Of a DNA stretch of 5,174 bases, positions 1 through 5,174 are shown in pieces. Both the position numbers and the translations under genes were made by a program. This DNA comes from JAIYDJ01 sp038246975. GTDB lineage: Bacteria > Pseudomonadota > Alphaproteobacteria > Rhodobacterales > Rhodobacteraceae. The notes under the pieces are model-generated. The model searched no databases, was not told the origin of the DNA, and was given only the letters and a program-made list of their open reading frames with translations. Each line of letters begins with the position of its first letter. The first letter of the stretch is position 1. The stretch lies in NCBI GenBank assembly GCA_038246975.1, contig JBBRVJ010000232.1:1-5174 (forward strand), given 5' to 3'.

Positions 1-742
1 GAAAGCGCGCGGTGAGGCCGTGATCTGCCGGTGCAAAGGACAGATCGGTGATCCCGACCTCGATACGGATGCCCTCGCCCGTCAGGATCTCATGGATATG
101 TGCGGCGATATCGGAATCCTCGCGTGCAAGGAATTTGGGTGCTGCTTCAAGCACGGTCACGTCGGCCCCAAAGCGGCGAAAGATCTGCGCGAATTCGAGG
201 CTGATATAGCTGCCGCCGAGGATGACAAGATGATCGGGCACGACGTCTAGATCCATGACGTTGGCATTGGTCAGACAGGGGACAGTCTCGATCCCTGGCA
301 CCGGCGGCACCGTGGCCCTGGCACCTACGTTGACGAAAATCCGCGCGGCCTGCAGCTGCCGGTCGTCGACCGCCACCGTATGTGGCCCGGTGAACCGCGC
401 ATGTCCGCGGATCACGGTGATGCCAGCGGTGTTCTCCATCCAGCGGGTGACGTTGCCCCTCGCCGTCAGCACCACGGCATCTTTGCGCGCGCGCACCCGG
501 GCTGCATCCACCGTCACCGGGCCTGTCAGGACGCCATACCGTTCACCCTCGCGCGCCAGCCACGCCGCATGGGCCGACGCGACGAGTGTCTTGGTCGGAG
601 TGCAACCGGTGTTGACGCAGGTGCCGCCCATCTGGTCGCGTTCGATCAACGCAACCCGTTCGCCGGACGCAGCCAACCGGGCCGCCATCGCAGGGCCAGC
701 CTGACCAGCCCCGATCACGATGCTGTCGAATGTCTCACTCAT
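1..742 (-). CDS. FAD-dependent pyridine nucleotide-disulfide oxidoreductase, mercuric-reductase-like (N-terminal half, cut by window edge)
   Basis: About 247 residues are visible, starting MSETFDSIVIGAGQAGPA; the C-terminal half lies beyond base 1. The FAD-binding Rossmann motif GAGQAG is at residues 11-16 and an acidic residue at the end of strand 2 is E34. The redox-active disulfide motif GGTCVNTGCTPTKT is at about 39-52, with C42 and C47 as the CxxxxC pair. A second Rossmann fold for NAD(P) begins with GGSYISLEFA at about 176-185 and ends strand 2 with E200, an acidic residue that in this superfamily tends to favour NADH. Family members are cytosolic flavoenzymes of roughly 450-480 residues, including dihydrolipoamide dehydrogenase, MerA and RclA. 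There is no N-terminal heavy-metal (NmerA) domain, so true mercury reduction is not shown. The substrate is unknown, and an RclA-like or other electrophile-related role is possible. The ATG at 742 is supported by AAAGG seven bases upstream. It is the last gene of the minus-strand block, 162 bp after the DJ-1 gene. Confidence 0.92.
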   Translation of the reverse strand, partial: MSETFDSIVIGAGQAGPAMAARLAASGERVALIERDQMGGTCVNTGCTPTKTLVASAHAAWLAREGERYGVLTGPVTVDAARVRARKDAVVLTARGNVTRWMENTAGITVIRGHARFTGPHTVAVDDRQLQAARIFVNVGARATVPPVPGIETVPCLTNANVMDLDVVPDHLVILGGSYISLEFAQIFRRFGADVTVLEAAPKFLAREDSDIAAHIHEILTGEGIRIEVGITDLSFAPADHGLTARF

Positions 743-904
743 GGAATTGCCTTTCGAAGTGTCCACCGCCTGCTTTAACCAGTCGGAAATCAGCAGCGCG
801 TGCGGTCATGGCATCCGGATAACGCCGAGGCGTTGCGCCGGATTGTCCGGCTTATGGAGCGCGCCGGTCCGGACCATGATCGGATTGCGCCTAGGATAAT
901 CGCA
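743..904. other. Palindrome-rich intergenic gap
   Basis: This 162-bp gap lies between the DJ-1-family gene and the FAD oxidoreductase gene and has no convincing coding content. It holds four short perfect inverted repeats within 63 bp: ATCCGGAT (813-820), AACGCCGAGGCGTT (821-834), GCCGGATTGTCCGGC (837-851, 6-bp stem and 3-base loop) and GGTCCGGACC (866-875). None is followed on either strand by a run of T, so a classical rho-independent terminator is not supported. The gap could shape an mRNA end, act as a processing site, bind a regulator, or be a remnant of an intergenic repeat. The Shine-Dalgarno AAAGG of the downstream gene is at its left end (750-754). Confidence 0.5.
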
Positions 905-1579
905 TCAGACCAGATCCAGCAGTTTACGCGCCGCTTCTTCGGACGACGCGGGGTTCTGCCCTGTGACCAGCTTGCCGTCGATCACCACGAAAGACGCCCA
1001 GTCGGCACCTTTTTCGTATTTGCCGCCATTGGCTTTCAGCATGTCCTCGACAAGGAATGGAACCACATCGGTCAAGCCGGCGGCTTCCTCTTCGGTGTTG
1101 GTGAACCCGGTCACCGTCTTGCCCGACACCAGAGGTTTGCCGTCTGCGCCCTTGGGGTGCTTGAACACAGCAGGGGCGTGGCAGACCGCGGCGATCGGGC
1201 GGTTGGCGGCGGCGAATGTTTCGATCAGCTTGATGCTGTGGGCATCGTCGGCCAGATCCCAAAGCGGGCCGTGACCGCCGGGATAGAAGACCGCATCGAA
1301 GCCATCTGCCGTTACCGTGGACAGTGCGGCCGTGTTTGCCAGATCAATCTGGGCCGCCTTGTCGCCCTTGAAGCGCTTGGTCGCCTCGGTCTGTGCGTCG
1401 TCCGCGTCGCTGGTGGGGTCCAGCGGGGGTTGTCCGCCCTTGGGCGAGGCAAGCGTGACCTGCGCGCCCGCGTCCTTGAAGACGTAATAGGGTGCGGCGA
1501 ACTCTTCCAGCCAGAAACCAGTCTTCTTGCCGGTGTCGCCGAGTTTGTCGTGCGATGTCAGAACCATGAGAATTTTCAT
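905..1579 (-). CDS. DJ-1/PfpI-family protein, Hsp31/glyoxalase III-like
   Basis: This 224-residue single-domain protein starts MKILMVLTSHDKLG. It has the DJ-1/PfpI (class I glutamine amidotransferase-like) fold signatures: a GFWLEEFAAPYYVF helix at about 21-34 with a likely catalytic acid at E26, the oxyanion segment GGHGPLWD at 101-108, and the nucleophile elbow AVCHAP at 131-136 with C133 and H134. The E26/C133/H134 spacing closely matches the E30/C138/H139 arrangement known for yeast Hsp31. Hsp31-type proteins convert methylglyoxal to lactate without glutathione and can act as redox-linked chaperones; that activity is inferred here, not shown. No signal peptide is visible, so it is probably cytosolic. 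A GTG six codons upstream (1597) is also in frame, but AAAGG at 1590-1594 sits ten bases before the ATG at 1579 and overlaps codons 2-3 of the longer form, so the ATG is preferred. It starts 28 bp after the preceding oxidoreductase stop, which implies co-transcription. Confidence 0.93.
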   Translation of the reverse strand: MKILMVLTSHDKLGDTGKKTGFWLEEFAAPYYVFKDAGAQVTLASPKGGQPPLDPTSDADDAQTEATKRFKGDKAAQIDLANTAALSTVTADGFDAVFYPGGHGPLWDLADDAHSIKLIETFAAANRPIAAVCHAPAVFKHPKGADGKPLVSGKTVTGFTNTEEEAAGLTDVVPFLVEDMLKANGGKYEKGADWASFVVIDGKLVTGQNPASSEEAARKLLDLV

Positions 1580-1589
1580 AGGGTTGGTG

Positions 1590-1594
1590 CCTTT
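1590..1594 (-). promoter_or_regulatory. Ribosome binding site deciding the DJ-1-family start
   Basis: On the minus strand AAAGG lies ten bases before the ATG at 1579. It falls inside the alternative GTG-initiated reading at 1597, which argues for the shorter 224-residue protein. Confidence 0.6.
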
Positions 1595-1607
1595 CACTTT
1601 ATTTGTT

Positions 1608-2639
1608 TCAAACGATCAGCCTGACGACACGTTTGCCGAAAGCCTCGCCCCTCAATAGGCCAACGAACGCCGCTGGAGCACGTTCCAGACCGTCGATCAT
1701 TTCCTCGCGGTACTGGACCTTTCCTGCCTTGACCCACGCGCCCATCTGTTTTTCGAATTCGGGATAGAGGTGGCCAAAGTCATCGAAGACGATGAAGCCG
1801 CGCAGGGTCATCCGTTTGCGCAGGATCGCACCCAGCAGCAGGTTCATCCGGTCTGGGCCTTCAGGCAGCGCGGTGGCGTTGTACTGCGAGATCAGACCGC
1901 AGACCGGGATGCGTGCCTTGGGGTTCAGGTTCGGAAGAACGGCATCGAAAACCGCCCCGCCGACATTCTCGAAATAGATGTCGATGCCGTCTGGCACCGC
2001 CGCTTTCAGCGCGTCCGGGAACCCGTCTGCCTTGTAATCAATGCAGGCGTCAAAGCCGAGAGTGTCGACCACATGGGCGCACTTTATGGCCCCGCCTGCA
2101 ATCCCGACGACATGCAGGCCGAGGATCTTGCCGATCTGACCCACTGTGGCCCCCACCGGACCGCTGGCCCCGGCAACGACCAGCGCCTCGCCCACTTTCG
2201 GTTGGCCGATCTGCGTCAGCCCCGCCCAGGCGGTCAGGCCGGGCATCCCCAGCACACCCAGCGCCCAGGACGGATTTTCGGGCGATTTGCCCATGTTGAT
2301 CACACCCGTGCCGTCGGACAGCGCATAATCCTGCCAACCGCCGAACGCCTGAACCCAATCGCCCGCCGCGAAGCCCGCCACGTCGGACGACACGACCTGC
2401 GCCACGGTTCCACCCACCATGACCGCGCCGATCTCGACCGGCGCGGCATAGGACGGTGCATCGCTCATCCGGCCACGCATATAGGGGTCCAGCGATAAAT
2501 ATTCGTTCCGAAGCAGCATCTGGCCCTTGCCGGGTGTCGGCACATCTTCCGTTTCAAGCCGAAGGGTGCTGTCGTCCGGCTCGCCCTTGGGACGCTTGGT
2601 GAGGACGAACTTGCGGTTCCGTGTCTTCGATTGCGTCAT
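1608..2639 (-). CDS. NADP-dependent medium-chain oxidoreductase, CurA/leukotriene B4 12-hydroxydehydrogenase-like
   Basis: This 343-residue zinc-free MDR (quinone oxidoreductase-like) protein reduces C=C double bonds of enones or alkenals using NADPH in its characterised relatives, such as E. coli CurA and mammalian PTGR1. Visible family marks are the N-terminal substrate-domain motif LSLDPYMRGRM at about 48-58, GMPGLTAWAGL at 131-141, the nucleotide-binding segment AGASGPVGATVGQIGK at 156-171, AGGAIKC at 181-187 and FENVGG at 223-228. K186 sits where family members bind the 2'-phosphate of NADPH. The residue before it is I, where my memory of the family is usually E; this is a minor variation. 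Length is normal for the family. An in-frame upstream ATG at 2681 would add 14 residues of unrelated character, but AAAGGA nine bases before the ATG at 2639 supports the shorter form. The true substrate cannot be read from sequence. It is the third gene of the minus-strand block and is tightly followed by the DJ-1 gene. Confidence 0.94.
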   Translation of the reverse strand: MTQSKTRNRKFVLTKRPKGEPDDSTLRLETEDVPTPGKGQMLLRNEYLSLDPYMRGRMSDAPSYAAPVEIGAVMVGGTVAQVVSSDVAGFAAGDWVQAFGGWQDYALSDGTGVINMGKSPENPSWALGVLGMPGLTAWAGLTQIGQPKVGEALVVAGASGPVGATVGQIGKILGLHVVGIAGGAIKCAHVVDTLGFDACIDYKADGFPDALKAAVPDGIDIYFENVGGAVFDAVLPNLNPKARIPVCGLISQYNATALPEGPDRMNLLLGAILRKRMTLRGFIVFDDFGHLYPEFEKQMGAWVKAGKVQYREEMIDGLERAPAAFVGLLRGEAFGKRVVRLIV

Positions 2640-2648
2640 GGGAACGGG

Positions 2649-2654
2649 TCCTTT
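2649..2654 (-). promoter_or_regulatory. Ribosome binding site deciding the CurA-like start
   Basis: AAAGGA on the minus strand ends nine bases before the ATG at 2639. It lies within the N-terminal extension that the ATG at 2681 would produce, so translation most likely starts at 2639. Confidence 0.65.
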
Positions 2655-2696
2655 CAGGAAAATCAACGTGCAGGAAATCATTGAATTTTCTTAACG

Positions 2697-2710
2697 GCCA
2701 GATCACTGGC
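2697..2710 (-). other. Small intercistronic stem-loop
   Basis: A perfect 5-bp stem (GCCAG paired with CTGGC) with a 4-base loop begins 12 bases past the stop of the atypical SDR gene, in the 83-bp gap before the CurA-like gene. On the minus strand it is followed by CGTTAAGAAAATT, which is AT-rich but not a T run. It is at best a weak terminator or an mRNA-stabilising hairpin and could be chance. Confidence 0.25.
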
Positions 2711-2722
2711 ACGGTCGCAATG

Positions 2723-3325
2723 TCAGGCGGATTGCATATCCTGCGCGATGCCGTCAAAACGGCCAGTGGTGGCGGCCTCGGCGAGTACATGCGCCACATC
2801 CGCGCGCGAGGCCTTCGCGGATTTGTCGACGTTTTCGCCCAGGATCACATCCGCACCGCGCGCGTCGTTGGTCAACGCCACCGGGCGCAGGATCGCGTAG
2901 GTCAGTCCAGAGGCCATCAGGTGCTCGTCGGCCGCGTGCTTGGCTTTCAGGTAATGGGCAAGCTCTCCCGTCGGGTCCGCTTGGTCTGCCCCGACGGAAC
3001 TGAGCATCACAAAACGCGTCACCCCTGCGTCGCGGGCCAGATCGGTCAGACGTCTGGCACCATCCCGGTCCACCTTGTCAGTCATCTCCGGGCCCATAGA
3101 CCCACCGGAGCCTGCGGCAAAGATAACCGCATCCATCCCGTTGCACACACCGTCGTGCAGGTCGGTCAGATCACCCCGGCGCAGGTCAACGCCTTGCGGC
3201 AGCGCGCTGGTGTCGGAACTTTCGCGGACAAGCGCGGTCGGCTTGTGGCCCTGGTCCAGCAATTCCTGAACAAGCAGTAGTCCGGTTTTGCCCGTGGCAC
3301 CGGCGACGAGGATGGTCATGCTCAT
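2723..3325 (-). CDS. NAD(P)-binding atypical SDR (NmrA/SDR_a5-like)
   Basis: This 200-residue protein starts MSMTILVAGATGKTG. Its glycine-rich dinucleotide motif GATGKTG is at 9-15, followed by R34 after strand 2 (ALVRES), which suggests NADP(H) preference. GDLTD at 51-55 is the adenine-contacting segment, FAAGSGG follows at 69-75, and VTRFVMLSSVGA at 102-113 is the typical strand-5 region. Y125 and K129 form a YxxxK pair (YLKAK), and LRPVALT at 146-152 closes the core. Such proteins (YwnB/YhfK-like) are NAD(P)-binding reductases or redox sensors, and substrates are rarely known. The C-terminus ends at GIAQDMQSA, about ten residues shorter than I recall for relatives. An in-frame ATG at 3382 would extend the N-terminus by 19 residues, but AAGGA seven bases before 3325 and the family start favour 3325. 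It lies 53 bp after the aldehyde dehydrogenase stop and is probably in the same operon. Confidence 0.91.
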   Translation of the reverse strand: MSMTILVAGATGKTGLLLVQELLDQGHKPTALVRESSDTSALPQGVDLRRGDLTDLHDGVCNGMDAVIFAAGSGGSMGPEMTDKVDRDGARRLTDLARDAGVTRFVMLSSVGADQADPTGELAHYLKAKHAADEHLMASGLTYAILRPVALTNDARGADVILGENVDKSAKASRADVAHVLAEAATTGRFDGIAQDMQSA

Positions 3326-3332
3326 GGAAGGA

Positions 3333-3337
3333 TCCTT
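3333..3337 (-). promoter_or_regulatory. Ribosome binding site deciding the atypical SDR start
   Basis: AAGGA on the minus strand ends seven bases before the ATG at 3325. It is part of a 10-bp palindrome AAGGATCCTT (3328-3337) that is too short to fold and is probably incidental. Confidence 0.6.
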
Positions 3338-3378
3338 GATTGTGACGGAGTTGGGTGAAAGCCTCGGACCTGACGGGA

Positions 3379-4755
3379 TCACGGCAGAAAGATCGCCTTC
3401 ACGTTGACGAACTCCTTCATGCCAAAGCCGCCATGCTCGCGTCCGTAACCGGAGTCTTTGACGCCACCAAACGGCATGTTCGGATCCATGGCCCCGAAGG
3501 TGTTGATGCGGATCATGCCGGTGTCAAAGTGATCGCGGGCCAGCCTGAAGGCGCGGTCTTCATCTTTGGAAAAGATCCCGCCGCCCAGACCATAGCGGCT
3601 TTCGTTGGCCAGACGCATGGCGTCTTCATCGTCCCTGGCCCGGATGATCGACGCGACCGGCCCAAAAATCTCATCATCATAGGCTGGCATGCCAGGCGTA
3701 AGGTTGGCCAGAACCGTGGCCGGATAATAGGCACCGATGCGATCCGGTGCCTGGCCGCCGCACAGGACCGTAGCCCCCTTCGAAACGCTGATATCCACCT
3801 GTTCTTTGACCATGTCGAACTGATCCTTGCTGGACAGGGGACCAAGCTGGTTATTCGCATCCGTCGGATCGCCCATGGTGATGGCCTTCATCTGCTCCAC
3901 AAAAGCATCGACAAAGGCGTCGTAAACCTTGTCCGTCACGATGAACCGCTTGGCCGATACGCAGGTCTCGCCGTTGTTATACAGCCGCCCGATGACCGAA
4001 AACTTGACCGCAGTTTCGATATCCGCGTCCTCCAACACCAGATAGGCGTCATTGGACCCCAACTCGAGCACGGTTTTCTTGAGCGCCTTGGCGGCCAGCG
4101 CGCCAACGTGACGCCCGGCCTCGTCGCTGCCCGTCATCGTCACAGCGCGAACCTTCGGGTGCGCGATCAGGGTGTCGCTGGTGTCATGGTCGATCACGAC
4201 GACCTGAAACAAATCCTCGGGCAGACCCGCCTGAATACACAGCTCGCGCAGGCGCAGGCCTGACCCGGTGCAAATGCTGGCGTGCTTCAGAACGCAGCCG
4301 TTACCAGCCATCAGATTGGCCGCAAGCACGCGGATCGGCTGGTAGAAGGGAAAGTTCCATGGTTGGATCGAAAATATCACGCCAATGGGCTGGTAGGTAA
4401 CAACCCCACGCTTTTGGTCGGGTCCCTGTGTGCGCTCTTCATCTGCCAGCGCGCCCGGCCCGTGTTGGGCAGTATAGTCACAAATCGCCGCACAAATCTC
4501 TACCTCGGTCAGCCCGTCCTTCAACAGTTTGCCAGTCTCTCGCGTCATCAGGGCGGCCAGCTCGTCGGCGTGGTCGCGCAGCGTCTGGCCGAGCTTGGTC
4601 AGGTACGGGGCGCGTTCGTGATGCGTCAGCTTGCGCCACTCCAGAAACGCTGCGTGGCAGGCCGCGACCCGGTCCGCAGCCTCCTGTTCGGTCATGACGG
4701 TATAGGTCTGAATATCTTGCTCGGTCGCGGGATTGACCGTGGTGATTGTCGGCAT
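3379..4755 (-). CDS. NAD(P)-dependent aldehyde dehydrogenase, succinate-semialdehyde dehydrogenase type (Sad/YneI-like)
   Basis: This 458-residue protein of the ALDH superfamily oxidises an aldehyde to a carboxylate with NAD(P)+; nearest characterised types are the succinate-semialdehyde dehydrogenases Sad (YneI) and GabD1. Visible marks are IQPWNFPFYQPIR at about 130-142 with the catalytic Asn at N134, LKHAS at 156-160 (the LKHA form is typical of the YneI/GabD1 group), MTGS at 207-210, the general base E231 in LELGSND, the nucleophile C265 in NNGETC, and EIFGP at 362-366. Length is normal for the short Sad subgroup. The usual ELGG motif reads ELGS here, which may be a subfamily trait. Succinate semialdehyde is the default substrate guess, but other small aldehydes are possible given the carbonyl-handling neighbours and the absence of a GABA transaminase in view. 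The ATG at 4755 is supported by AAGAGGA ending four bases upstream. It is the first gene of the minus-strand block and is divergent from the truncated SDR. Confidence 0.95.
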   Translation of the reverse strand: MPTITTVNPATEQDIQTYTVMTEQEAADRVAACHAAFLEWRKLTHHERAPYLTKLGQTLRDHADELAALMTRETGKLLKDGLTEVEICAAICDYTAQHGPGALADEERTQGPDQKRGVVTYQPIGVIFSIQPWNFPFYQPIRVLAANLMAGNGCVLKHASICTGSGLRLRELCIQAGLPEDLFQVVVIDHDTSDTLIAHPKVRAVTMTGSDEAGRHVGALAAKALKKTVLELGSNDAYLVLEDADIETAVKFSVIGRLYNNGETCVSAKRFIVTDKVYDAFVDAFVEQMKAITMGDPTDANNQLGPLSSKDQFDMVKEQVDISVSKGATVLCGGQAPDRIGAYYPATVLANLTPGMPAYDDEIFGPVASIIRARDDEDAMRLANESRYGLGGGIFSKDEDRAFRLARDHFDTGMIRINTFGAMDPNMPFGGVKDSGYGREHGGFGMKEFVNVKAIFLP

Positions 4756-4946
4756 GCTGTCCTCTTTACGCTACTTTGAGCAACGCACGGCGCCGCCATG
4801 CGTTCCTTGCCAATTGCGCCAATGGTGAAAACGGCGGCGCTCAACCCTGACGCCGCTTTGGCCGCACCTGAATAAGTCGGCGCGAACGCAACGCAATGAC
4901 CGCGAAAACGTTCACTGTCAGATCCCCTTACACAGCAGGACAAGAC
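4756..4946. promoter_or_regulatory. Divergent intergenic control region
   Basis: This 191-bp region lies between two divergently oriented starts (4755 minus, 4947 plus), so promoters for both should lie here. I see no strong sigma-70 consensus pair on either strand. Symmetrical elements are present: CGGCGCCG (4788-4795); an 8-bp inverted repeat GCGCCGCC/GGCGGCGC (4790-4797 and 4833-4840); a hairpin-capable GCGGCG/CGCCGC pair (4834-4839 and 4851-4856); and ATTGCGCCAAT (4813-4823), which overlaps CAATTG (4811-4816) and two direct GCCAAT copies nine bases apart (4809 and 4818). One of these could be a regulator operator. The regulator itself is not in the window. Confidence 0.5.
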
Positions 4947-5123
4947 ATGAGCACGAAGGCACTTTTCATCACCGGCGCATCCAGCGGTATCGGGGCGGCG
5001 ACGGCGCGACTGGCGGTCGCGCAAGGCTGGCAGGTCGGGCTGTTTGCGCGATCAGAGGACAAGCTGGATGCTCTGGTGGACAGTAAGCGCCACGCCGACC
5101 ACCTCCTGCCATTGTTGATTTGA
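4947..5123 (+). pseudogene. Classical short-chain dehydrogenase (SDR), interrupted after about 45 codons
   Basis: The frame opens with MSTKALFITGASSGIG, carrying the cofactor motif TGASSGIG at residues 9-16, then ends strand 2 with FARS (R35, suggesting NADP). SDR-like sequence continues to about D45 (KLDALVD). From codon 46 the sequence no longer resembles an SDR (SKRHADHLLPLLI) and stops at 5121-5123. A normal classical SDR is about 230-280 residues, with NNAG, catalytic Ser and YxxxK further on, all missing here. The break coincides with GTAAGCG at 5083, the terminal signature of IS66-family elements, so the gene is best read as disrupted by insertion, with its remainder beyond the far end of the element. 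The ATG at 4947 is supported by AGGA six bases upstream; an in-frame ATG at 4896 would only add a non-SDR extension. A 58-residue product could be made but would lack catalytic residues. Confidence 0.8.
5075..5082. repeat. Presumed 8-bp target-site duplication (left copy)
   Basis: GGTGGACA is the last SDR-derived octamer before the putative element end. IS66-family insertion is known to duplicate 8 bp of target. The right copy is outside the window, so this is a prediction. Confidence 0.4.
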
Positions 5124-5174
5124 CCCGGCCATACTTGGCGCAGATATGCAGCGGAGGGTTTGGCTTTGGAAAGA
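5083..5174 (+). mobile_element. Left terminus of an IS66-family-like insertion sequence (partial)
   Basis: The sequence from 5083 begins GTAAGCGCCACGCC. IS66-family elements are known for terminal inverted repeats starting GTAA, commonly GTAAGCG, and for 8-bp target duplications. The start point falls exactly where the SDR reading frame loses family similarity, which supports an insertion junction. The visible 92 bases carry no transposase coding region; in this family the small accessory gene tnpA usually begins roughly 100 bases inside the end. A weak promoter-like pair, TTGACC (5120-5125) and GATATG (5143-5148) with 17-bp spacing, could serve that gene. The alternative of an IS21-type end was considered and is less consistent with GTAAGCG. 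The family call rests on the terminal motif only. Confidence 0.6.

Noticed and set aside
1..742. Calling the flavoprotein a true mercuric reductase (merA).
   Set aside because: There is no NmerA domain and no mer neighbours, and the C-terminal metal-binding cysteines are outside the window. The disulfide motif alone is shared by many related enzymes.
255..778. Overlapping plus-strand frames in the first 780 bases.
   Set aside because: The minus strand here encodes the flavoprotein with FAD, disulfide and NAD(P) motifs. The plus frames are composition artefacts.
800..1624. Long open frame on the plus strand opposite the DJ-1-family gene (about 274 codons).
   Set aside because: It is antisense to a gene with clear catalytic motifs, has low-complexity Arg/Gly-rich content with no recognisable domain, and is typical of shadow frames in GC-rich DNA.
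1770..2498. Open frame of about 242 codons on the plus strand opposite the CurA-like gene.
   Set aside because: It is a shadow of a well-supported MDR gene, with no domain signature or plausible ribosome binding context.
3328..3337. Palindrome AAGGATCCTT over the ribosome binding site of the atypical SDR.
   Set aside because: With no loop it cannot form a useful hairpin, and it arises from the AAGGA Shine-Dalgarno sequence, so it is most likely chance.
3355..4263. Long open frame on the plus strand opposite the aldehyde dehydrogenase (about 302 codons).
   Set aside because: The opposite strand encodes a full-length ALDH with all catalytic residues. This frame shows no family motif.
5077..5126. 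Reading the element end as an IS21-type terminus beginning TGGACAG, given the TTGATTTGACCC stretch inside.
   Set aside because: GTAAGCG at 5083 fits the IS66 terminal signature better and leaves an 8-bp target copy consistent with that family. IS21 remains a fallback if no IS66 genes follow.

Overview
The window is GC-rich (about 60% by eye) and densely coded. Its protein sequences and Shine-Dalgarno-led genes suggest an alphaproteobacterium, most likely of the Rhodobacteraceae/roseobacter type. That assignment is an inference from protein style and composition, because no rRNA or other marker gene is present.

Layout. Bases 1-4755 hold five genes, all on the minus strand, so transcription runs right to left. 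In that order they are: an aldehyde dehydrogenase of the succinate-semialdehyde type (4755-3379), a small NAD(P)-binding atypical SDR (3325-2723), a zinc-free medium-chain NADP-dependent oxidoreductase of the CurA/leukotriene-B4-dehydrogenase type (2639-1608), a DJ-1/PfpI-family protein close to Hsp31/glyoxalase III (1579-905), and the N-terminal half of an FAD-dependent pyridine nucleotide-disulfide oxidoreductase of the mercuric-reductase-like type (742-1, running off the left edge). The gaps are 53, 83, 28 and 162 bp. The first four genes are probably one operon. The fifth is either co-transcribed or separated by a palindrome-rich gap at 743-904.

A 191-bp divergent gap (4756-4946) separates this block from a plus-strand classical SDR gene that starts at 4947. 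This SDR is intact for about 45 codons (Rossmann motif TGASSGIG). It then changes at 5083 into unrelated DNA that begins GTAAGCG, the terminal signature of IS66-family insertion sequences. The reading frame hits a stop 13 codons later. The simplest reading is an SDR pseudogene interrupted by an IS66-like element whose left end (92 bp) is visible and whose body lies outside the window.

How the genes fit together. Four of the minus-strand products are NAD(P)- or FAD-linked oxidoreductases, and the fifth is a DJ-1-type protein with a Cys-His-Glu active site. An aldehyde oxidiser, an enone/alkene reductase, a glyoxalase III-like protein and a disulfide oxidoreductase together suggest defence against reactive carbonyl or electrophile stress. 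That role is an inference from gene company. No regulator gene, RNA gene, CRISPR array or clearly novel system is visible.
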